A DNA stretch of 64,000 nt from Diadophis punctatus similis (Eukaryota > Chordata > Lepidosauria > Squamata > Dipsadidae). Below are positions 56,520 through 64,000 of the stretch, piece after piece. The notes under the pieces are model-generated. The model was not told the origin of the DNA and searched no databases. It worked only from the letters and a program-made list of their open reading frames with translations. Location: the NCBI GenBank assembly GCA_023053685.1, contig JALIGW010000001.1, forward strand, positions 157,809,547 through 157,873,546, given 5' to 3'. The first letter of the stretch is position 1. The number at the start of each line of letters is the position of its first letter. The position numbers and the translations under genes are program-made.

Positions 56520-57327
56520 GTGCGTATGTATATAGGTATGTCTGTATGTAATTTATGCAATTAGAACGCATGATAGTCTTTAGTCTGATGCCTTAACCTC
56601 TGCACCAAACTGGCTTCATGAACTTAAATATACACAGATAAAACAAATATTATTTGGAAGAAGACTAGTGTAAGACTGCCTTTTCACTTATATCTACAAA
56701 AATAGAATTCACTTGTTACATCAATGTTTGGTTTTGGCTTTCGGCACATTGTAGCTTATAAACCAGGGTTTATACTACTTGGCGTAACGACAGGCTCTTG
56801 TGGCTTATTAAATAAATCATCACTAAAACCATAGCTTTGTATGATGTTGAACCCTGGCAAAACCCATATTGTATGGTGGAGCACTGAGCCTTGCTTCTCA
56901 ACTCGGCCACAAGTTTGCTACCTCAGTAAGAGAATAAGGCCTGTCTTCTTCAAAGGGAGAAAATAAAACAGTGCTGTCTTCCAGGCTTTCCACTGAGCTG
57001 TCTCTTACAGTGTTATCACGCCTCCTAGGGGAACAGGCGGTACAGTACAACCAGAAGGGAAGACAACGGGCAGGAAACTGCTGTGCTCTGAAGATGGTAA
57101 GTCAGGATTCTGTGGCAAGAACAAAGGACAGGATGGTCTGCAACTTCCCATTAAGAGCTTTTGATTCTACAAAGAGGCCATTGACAGACAGACGTCATAG
57201 CCATGATTTCTAACACTATTATGGTTTGCCAGATTCTGACTAGGACTAAACTATGTTCATGGACAGCATGGGCAGTAATCTACCACACTGATCCAATGAA
57301 GATTGGTTGGTTGGTTGGTTGGTTGGT
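56520..57327. other. unannotated DNA ending in (GGTT)n
   Basis: No gene recognised. A short run of about six GGTT units lies at 57304-57327. Confidence 0.35.
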
Positions 57328-57335
57328 AGATAGAG

Positions 57336-58021
57336 CAGTGTTTCCCAAAGTGTGGTACGCGTACCCCCAGGGGTACGGGAAGAGTTTGGTGGGGGTACGT
57401 GTTGCACCGGAGTTTGGTGAGGATCACGTGGGAATATCCACTGCACCGTGCTTAGCTGCGCCCACAGAACAAGGAAAGAAATAGGCGCGTATCGCAGTTT
57501 TTACATGGGAACTGGGGCCATCGTACATCATATTGCAACTCATTATGGTGGGAACTTCTGCGAATCCTTCGCGCAGCTCGGGTTCGGCCATTTTTAAACT
57601 GCGGGAACATTAACAGTTGACGTTGAGCCGCGGAGCTGTTTAAACGCCGGAGAATTGCAGTGTTATCTAATGGTTAGACAGTCTTGTGAGGTGTGACACG
57701 GCGTGAATATACTGCACTTCGTTACAGAGACAACTTACTTCTTTAATAGTTAGTTCCGGGCGCCTGTTATCGTGCTTTAGTAAGTTCCACTGATTTTGAT
57801 TATTTTTATAAAATACAATTTTTATCCCTAACAGAGATTATGGATCGCTGGTTGAAATCTGGAACTACTAAACCGAAAGAAAGTAATGATTGTAGTAGCA
57901 ATCATTAGAAAAAATAAATATATTTTGATTTTTATTAAAGCATATGTTTTTTATGAGGGGTACTCAGCGTTACGAAAATTATAGAAGGGGTACACATATG
58001 TCAAAAGTTTGGGAAACACTG
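57336..58021 (+). mobile_element. hAT transposon, internally deleted
   Basis: Perfect 8-bp duplication AGATAGAG at 57328-57335 and 58022-58029. Ends CAGTGTTTCCCAAAGTGTGG and AAAAGTTTGGGAAACACTG are inverted repeats of the hAT type. 686 bp, too short for a transposase. A 22-codon frame at 57840-57908 is its only coding remnant. Confidence 0.92.
57840..57908 (+). pseudogene. N-terminus of a hAT transposase
   Basis: ATG at 57840 opens MDRWLKSGTTKPKESNDCSS, which looks like the start of hAT transposases of the ZBED-like group, and stops after 22 codons. It is preceded by about 500 bases of leader. The rest of the transposase was lost by internal deletion, leaving about 110 bases before the right end. 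Confidence 0.6.
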
Positions 58022-58029
58022 AGATAGAG

Positions 58030-59339
58030 GGATGTTTTTCAATTTCCAGTCTATAATTGAGAAGGAGTGATTGACCCCAAATCACACAACTGGCTTTTGT
58101 GCCTAAGGAAGGGCTAAAAACTCAGTCTACCTACTCCTAATCTAATAACTTGATCAATACACCATATTGCCTCTCATATTTTCATAGGTATTCCTGACCA
58201 ATGCTCTTTTTTTAACCCTTGCTTCCTCATCAAGAGACAAAACATAAAGGGGAATGTCTCAGGAATATTTTTTTTAATTTAGAGATCTCTCTTCCTCTTC
58301 CATTTCCTGTAAGATTTGTTTCCTGGAACTTAAAATAGACTCAAAAATTGCTAACAAATATAATTCATACTTTACAATTGATTACAGATCGAAAAGTGTG
58401 GAGACATAGGGTTGTCTCATTATCCTTGTCTGTCCTGTTATTTAAAAAAATAACCACAAACCTCTTCCCTTCTCGTTCATGCAAACCATGGCATCTTACA
58501 CATGGAAACCAAATTAAAAGCAAAACATTATATTGTTTATAATCTTTTTTTAACAGAAGCAAGTCTTGCAACCATGCCAGGGCCTCCATGGGGCAGGAAT
58601 GTTCAACACTGTCAGAATGAGAATCATATGCATGATATAATATGAGTGAAATGGTACTCATAGACTAACGTAGATATTTATTTACAGTTTATTGCACAGG
58701 AAAAATGTAAAAAATAAGCACAGAGTCAACCTACCCCTAAGCTAAAATTTAACGTTAATTTCATATTATGAAGTCTTTCGTCTTGGCTTTAATGCATCAA
58801 TACCAAATTCCACCCCTAAGAACTTTGTAGAAGTTTTAGAGAAACTGCTTATCCATTATTAAACATTATACCCAGGAGTCCTCCCATCCTGAGCATCTCC
58901 AGGGATGTGGCCTTCAGTTCCAAAATTCTCCACAATGGCCATTTTGGCTACAGAATCCTGGCAGATGGTCCACACCCCTGAAAGCTACCCATGATGGGGA
59001 AGGCTGCCATGGAATATTACAGCATAGAATAAGAGGAGCTGTACCTCTTATTTTTAAACTAACTTCTATCTCAAAACCACAAAAAGCAAGTTAGGGACTT
59101 TAATCGTAAAGATTGTTGAACTCTTCCTCCGACTATGCTTTCTCGCAGGCCTTTTTCCTTCCTTTCCTTTTTCCTTTATTTGGGTTTATGCATTGGGGAA
59201 AAAATCACAAGAAGAAAATATCGGTCTTTGGGGCACTTTTCCCCAAATGGGTTGGGATTACATCTCAGAGTATTTCCAAACAGCCTATCCAAGCCTAGAG
59301 GAAAAGTCAGACAACCCATTTCTGTTGTCCCTGAATGAT
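58030..59339. other. unannotated DNA
   Basis: No gene recognised. The stretch at about 58880-59000 may hold an old foldback element (TTCAGTTCCAAAATTCTCCA). Confidence 0.35.
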
Positions 59340-59412
59340 ATATTTATTTATATATTTTTAAAATATTTTTATTTATTCATTCATTAAATGTATATGCCAC
59401 CCATCTCATTAT
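59340..59412 (-). mobile_element. LINE 3' end fragment
   Basis: TTTATTTATTCATTCATTAA then ATGTATATGCCACCCATCTC is the reverse complement of a LINE GGGTGGCATATACAT...(AATGAATA) end. Confidence 0.5.
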
Positions 59413-59628
59413 CTTGCTATCCATAGGGTTCGTATTTCCTGCAGGTTGATCTGTATTCGCTATCTTGTGAAATAAAACACTTCCATTAAAGGGGGAGATC
59501 TCATTTACCCACTGAGCTGATCCCAATCCTAGCATTAGCACAACAGAAAGAAATGGTGTGGACTCCACTTAGTATATTCTGCTGTCCAGCAGATCTCAGT
59601 TGTAAATCTTTTCTCTTTGGAACTGTCA

Positions 59629-59977
59629 GGTTCCAAGAATCTGAATCAGGACCAAACATTAAGTTGCAGCATAGGAGATTTATTCAAGTCTATAGACAAG
59701 AATCTGGTCATCACTAAATTGTCAGTAAATAAGAGTCAAAGGAATTAAAGGGGCACTGGATTTTGGATCATTTGTGGCAACATAAAGATTCTAAGCTAAT
59801 GACATGTTTAACTCTGCCCCCACCCCCAGCCCAGCTCTGCCTACTCTTCTACAGGAATGTTTTGCCCGAGAAAGCTCTACTCCTAGAAACCTGGGACAGC
59901 TGCTGAATCATTTTTGGATTCCTGGACTTTTCGATCATAACCATCACCTCTGCTTCTGCCTTCTGCTTCAGATCTGA
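59629..59977 (-). mobile_element. possible LTR-type repeat
   Basis: Starts TGTCAGGTTCCAAGAATCTG and contains GGAGATTTATTCAAG, which on the minus strand gives an AATAAA-type signal. The right boundary near GATCTGACG is guessed, and no target duplication was confirmed. Confidence 0.3.
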
Positions 59978-62259
59978 CGGTTTGGAGCTCATTACAACCA
60001 AATACTCCAAGGATTTTTGACTTCCTGTATCGCTTAAAGTCTAACTAAAGGTTCTTACCCTGGGTGCCTGTGTGTACTTGGCGAGATTCTGTGAACAATA
60101 ATTCCACATGCATACTAGGAAATCATCCTCAGCAGCTACTAACCCTTTGCTGGTCTTGGAAAAACTGCACAGGGTTGGCCTTCCTTAATATTGGATAGGA
60201 AAGTTTCAGGACTAGAGGTGCAACTATTTCAGTTACTGGAATCCTTAGGTGCCCATGTTTGTTTCGCATATGAGTGATTTGTTTCGTTACTATTATTTCT
60301 ATTATTGTTTCTAAACCTGTTTATATTATTATTTCTAAACTTGCTCACCAGCCAAAGCCCCCTTGGTGAGATGTGTGGCCTTAGAAATAGTTATAAATAA
60401 AATAATAACTGGAAATTTTAATTTTTTTTCTGAAAAGAAGGTACTGATAAAGCATTCCTGTATTGTTGCTAAAAAACCCTGCATGGCATTTTCATAATTA
60501 CTATTTTTTTTACAATTGATGCCTGGATATATCCTAAATATATCTAGTCCAAATCATAAAAGTGTTGTGTTATTATATTTAATCTTTGCCACAAAGCATG
60601 GAAACTACAGCACGCTTCGTTTTTAATCCATATGCATTCATAACCCTCTTTGATATTTAAATATATAGTATTTACATGCAGTTGAGACAATGACCACACG
60701 ATGTCGCTCTCGCCCAATTCTTGAAAAAATTCTCCTCCCTTCATAAAAATAAGTTAAAGCATTTTTAAAAAAGATGAATACTTAAGACTCACAAAAACAA
60801 CTTTCAGTTCATGCAGCATGGTTATTTGAATGTAGAAAATGTCAGAGATCTTGTATAATGTTATTTTCCTTCCTTAGAAATCGCTAAGAATCTCCTTCTA
60901 GAATAACTGCTGTTTGCATTACCTTGCAAACTTCACTTCTCAATATATTTTTAAAAGGATACTGCAACCTATACGAAGACATTAAGTCATACTTCTTAAG
61001 GGCTCATTTTTAGAAATATATGCAAATTGCTTCAATGATTTTGCTTTTTGTAATAATCCATTCCACAACGAACTTCTCAAAAAAAAAAAAAACCTCTTGC
61101 CTACCTTAAATAGAACAAACCTAAACATTAGTTTCCTTATCATCAGGATGGCAAAGGAGAAATGTTCTGTTGACATCAATAAAACCATCTCAGATAATGA
61201 GATTTTGAATAAAACCATTGCCAGGAATAAAAAGTGAAACAAATAGCAAATGTTCCTTGGAAAGTTCTAGAACATCCTCTGATCCTATAAAACAGGCTGG
61301 GTGGCCATTTTGAACTGAACACTGCACTTAAATTTTTGAACTGAAGGCTAGAGATCACATTCCTAAACACAAAAGGACCAGGACAAAGGCACAGCTTGGA
61401 TCATGTCAAAAATTAAATTTGATCAAATTCAAATGTAATTTACATCATTGAGTAGTGGTGATGCGATTCCAAGTCCTATCAACCCCAAACATCATGGGCA
61501 ATGTTTAAGGAAGGTAGAAGTTGCACTTTGACTACTGGCAGAAGTCCAAAAAAGGAAATTTGGTGTATCAGAGCATGAATTACTAATTTTATGTCTTAGG
61601 AGAATGTTTTGGGAAAGATCTCTCTGTTAACAATTTTAAACAATTTATACAACTATTCAATCTTTGTCTTCTTAGTCTATTTTTTTTCTGGTAAGAAAAA
61701 GAATGGAAGACCTGATGAGAAACTATAGAAAGGGTTTAGCAGAAGGCAGTCCTTCACTTCTGTTAAACCACAATCCATGTTGTGCCCACATGATCTCTAC
61801 TCATCCTAGCAGGGCCACAGCTAGTAAGCATGCATGAGTGTGCTTCCATCCATGTCTGACTCACATTTTCCAAGGTTTTCAGGAAGCCCTCTGCCTACAG
61901 TATACTGAAAGACATGTGGGACATCTCTTACATTTGATATGCCGTTTCCTCTGTGCCTGATAGGTGCATTGTCTGAATCATCCGTAACATTTGGAGAATA
62001 TGATAAAGCAACTTAATAATGGCAGAAAAACAGAATCTGCAACTCCAAAGGCCCTTAAAACGCGCTGCTGAACTATACTTTTCAATGTGACAAAAGGAGG
62101 AATTATTAAACACATGAGGAATATTCATGCATTTAAGTAACTGTTTGTTTCATTAATTCTGATTAAATACTTCTATCAACTTTAGTTTTATTCTCATCCA
62201 CCCCTATTTCTTTGACCCAGAGTTGCCCAGTTTTTGGAGTGCAGCCTTGCAGAAATTTG
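59978..62259. other. unannotated AT-rich DNA
   Basis: No gene recognised. A degraded LINE end (GTTATAAATAAAATAATAAC) lies at about 60391-60410. Confidence 0.4.
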
Positions 62260-62266
62260 AACACTC

Positions 62267-62390
62267 AGAGTTGGAAGGGACCTTGCAGGTCATCTAGTCC
62301 AACCCCCTGCCCAAGCAGGAGACTGCCTCTACCTAGGATAGAACTCACAACCTCCTGATTGTGAGGCAAGAGCTCCACCTCTAATACTGA
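62267..62390 (-). mobile_element. tRNA-derived SINE with a CR1-like tail
   Basis: On the minus strand a tRNA-like head (GGTGGAGCTCTTGCCTCACA, then a B-box-like GGTTGTGAGTTCTATCC) runs into the CR1 3' end GGGGGTTGGACTAGATGACC, TGCAAGGTCCCTTCCAACTC. The same CR1 end occurs in the full CR1 copies at 29641 and 46927. The design matches SINEs that borrow CR1 machinery, as in turtle SINEs. Confidence 0.75.
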
Positions 62391-62606
62391 AAGGCCGTAC
62401 ACAAAACTTCCATCAAAAATCTGCCCTTCTATAATCTAGATTCTAGAGGATGTTTATATATTTACCTGAGAAAGGCAAATTGTTTAAGAATCAAGCAATC
62501 CTGTAGCAATGACTACTTAAAGCTCTGCTATATAGGATTATAATCGTCTCATTTGTAGTTCATTTTGTTTCCATCTACTCATGCATACTTTCTAAAGAGG
62601 TTAGTG

Positions 62607-63159
62607 CAGGGGCGGGTTCCTAATTTTTTTTACTGCCACTCTGTGGGTGTGGCTTATTTTGTGGGTGTGGCTTGTCAGCCATGTGACCAGGTAGGCGTGG
62701 CTTGCTGGCCGTGTGATTGGGTGGGCGTGGCTTCTCGGACTGCTGAAGGGAGGGGAACTGAAATAGGTCCTGCCGCCCATTCCCCCTCCCCTCAGCAGCT
62801 CGAGAAGCCTCAAACGTGCGAAAATGCCTGGAATCATCACTGCACGTTCGTGGCTTCTCAGACTGCTAAAGGGAGGGGAATGGAGATAGCTCCTGCCGCC
62901 CGTTCTTTCAGCGTCTCACACTCTCCCTCAGCCATCCTCCCCTGCTGGGGCTCACTGTGGGGTAGGAAGGCAGCGCATGCGCAGTGCCGGAAGCTCGGCT
63001 TCTGGGCATGCACAGAAGAAAATTTTTAAAAAAATTAAATTTTTTTTTAAAAAATGGCGGCACCCAGGCACTGGCAACCGACCGCACAGGTACTGTGACG
63101 TCACCAGTGGGCCGCTACCGGTGCTATAGAGTGGACCACACCGGTAGGAACCCACCACT

Positions 63160-63160
<1 letters not shown>
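62607..63160. mobile_element. hAT-like non-autonomous element (copy 13)
   Basis: Begins CAGGGGCGGGTTCCTAATTT and ends GGTAGGAACCCACCACTG. It follows 1092-1551 throughout but has about 94 bp more, from a duplicated GTGGGCGTGGCTT/CTGAAGGGAGGGGAA module. No duplication can be read at the right because the element runs straight into a TG repeat. Confidence 0.78.

Positions 63161-63220
<60 letters not shown>
63161..63220 (+). repeat. (TG)n microsatellite
   Basis: About 30 GT units, starting at the exact end of the hAT-like element. Confidence 0.97.
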
Positions 63221-63223
<3 letters not shown>

Positions 63224-64000
63224 CAAAAGCATTTAAACAAACAAACAAATAAAAAACAGATGCCAGGGACACGCTTCTTAAGTGAAAATGTTCTCACAAG
63301 AGCAGAGAGAAAGGACTTCTCTCCATATAATTACATCCAGTCAGATTTAAACTCTCGCAGAAAGACGGATCTCTAAAGATTAACCTGTTCAACTAAAGCA
63401 CTTTTCTGCTAATGCAACTCTGTTCTGTTAATGCACGATCAACGGTCTTGAATTAATTGTTTTGAAGAGACTTTTTGAAGTTGGAGCTTTAAAAAGAGTC
63501 CTTTTAAAATGGGAGTTTGTTCCTTGGCCTGCTGGTTGGTAAGGAGGCCGAGTCAGATTTAGAACTGGCAGCACCCCTCTAAGAAGCAACACATTGGAAA
63601 CTGTCATGTCTGGTTCTTCATATGTTCCTCCTTAGCATCCAAATGAAAGGACAGCGACCCATTCATTCTAGTCTCAGAAAGCACAGTGCCTTTCTCCCCA
63701 CCCACCCCGCCCCCACCTACAAAGTTAGGACAGGCAGAAACCTCTTCCAGCCAGGTCTCCTTAGAATAGGATAGCAAGCAAAGCTTAGGACACAGGCCTA
63801 AATAAATAAATAAATGCTAAATGCTGCTAGGTGATTTGCTACTGGCAGTGAGAAGCTGGTTGCAGCCTGCAGGAACCTGAAAGGGGTAAATACCAGAACT
63901 TGGAAAGACGTTGCTATGACAACAAGGCAAGCATCTACTAGGGAGAATTGAAAGTATGTGTGTTAGAAGGTATCTATCTTTGTGTTTGTGTCTGTGTGTG
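63221..64000. other. unannotated DNA
   Basis: No gene recognised. Short AAAC and AAAT repeats lie at 63236-63256 and 63802-63815. Confidence 0.35.

Noticed and set aside
57840..57908. A short host peptide gene
   Set aside because: It sits inside a hAT element with an exact 8-bp duplication and looks like a transposase N-terminus.

Overview
The window looks like non-coding nuclear DNA of a squamate reptile, most likely an advanced snake. The evidence is the repeat population: Sauria-type tRNA SINEs with (CTATTG)n tails, CR1 and L2-type LINE 3' ends, an L1-type element, Tc1/mariner, many short hAT-like elements and long GA/GGGA, CA, GGAA and TCTA microsatellites. I found no host exon, host tRNA, rRNA or CRISPR array. 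Every long reading frame that makes sense belongs to a mobile element.

Layout. 1-5430: unique DNA with hAT-like short elements (1092-1551, 1765-2195, 3333-3632, 3912-4107) and a GGGA/GA tract. 5431-11096: a nested block in which a MIR-like SINE is split by a complete Ty1/copia retrotransposon (5499-10099, one intact 1322-codon polyprotein, 266-bp LTRs identical by eye, 5-bp target duplication) and again by a TA-flanked inverted-repeat element (10194-11055), with a further TA-type fragment after it. 11097-20753: unique DNA, more TA-type and hAT-like elements, an older solo LTR related to the copia LTR (14237-14600) and an old CR1 fragment. 20754-22431: a decayed Tc1-like transposon. 22441-31250: SINE, L2 and CR1 fragments, and a gypsy-type LTR interrupted by an L2. 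31252-46851: solo LTRs (31252-31477 and 38583-39221), microsatellites, two hAT-like elements stacked on one target site (35859-36688) and large hairpins. 46852-50294: a decayed Ty3/gypsy element whose 5' LTR holds a CR1. 50365-52893: a full-length L1-type element that carries ORF1 only, flanked by a perfect 18-bp duplication. 53048-54537: an L2-type LINE. 54538-64000: unique DNA, hAT-like elements (one, at 57336-58021, keeps the first codons of a transposase), a CR1-tailed SINE and a TG repeat.

The two elements most likely to be young are the copia element and the ORF1-only L1. Both have open reading frames and exact target duplications. The copia primer-binding site matches the anticodon arm of initiator tRNA-Met, which is the half-tRNA priming scheme known from Drosophila copia. 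The ORF1-only element resembles the mammalian HAL1 (half-L1) design. The hAT-like elements form a large set that share termini close to CAGTGGTGGGTT but have unrelated GC-rich cores, and many have verifiable 8-bp duplications.

Family names for SINEs, LINEs and short DNA transposons come from recognition by eye and were not checked against a repeat library.
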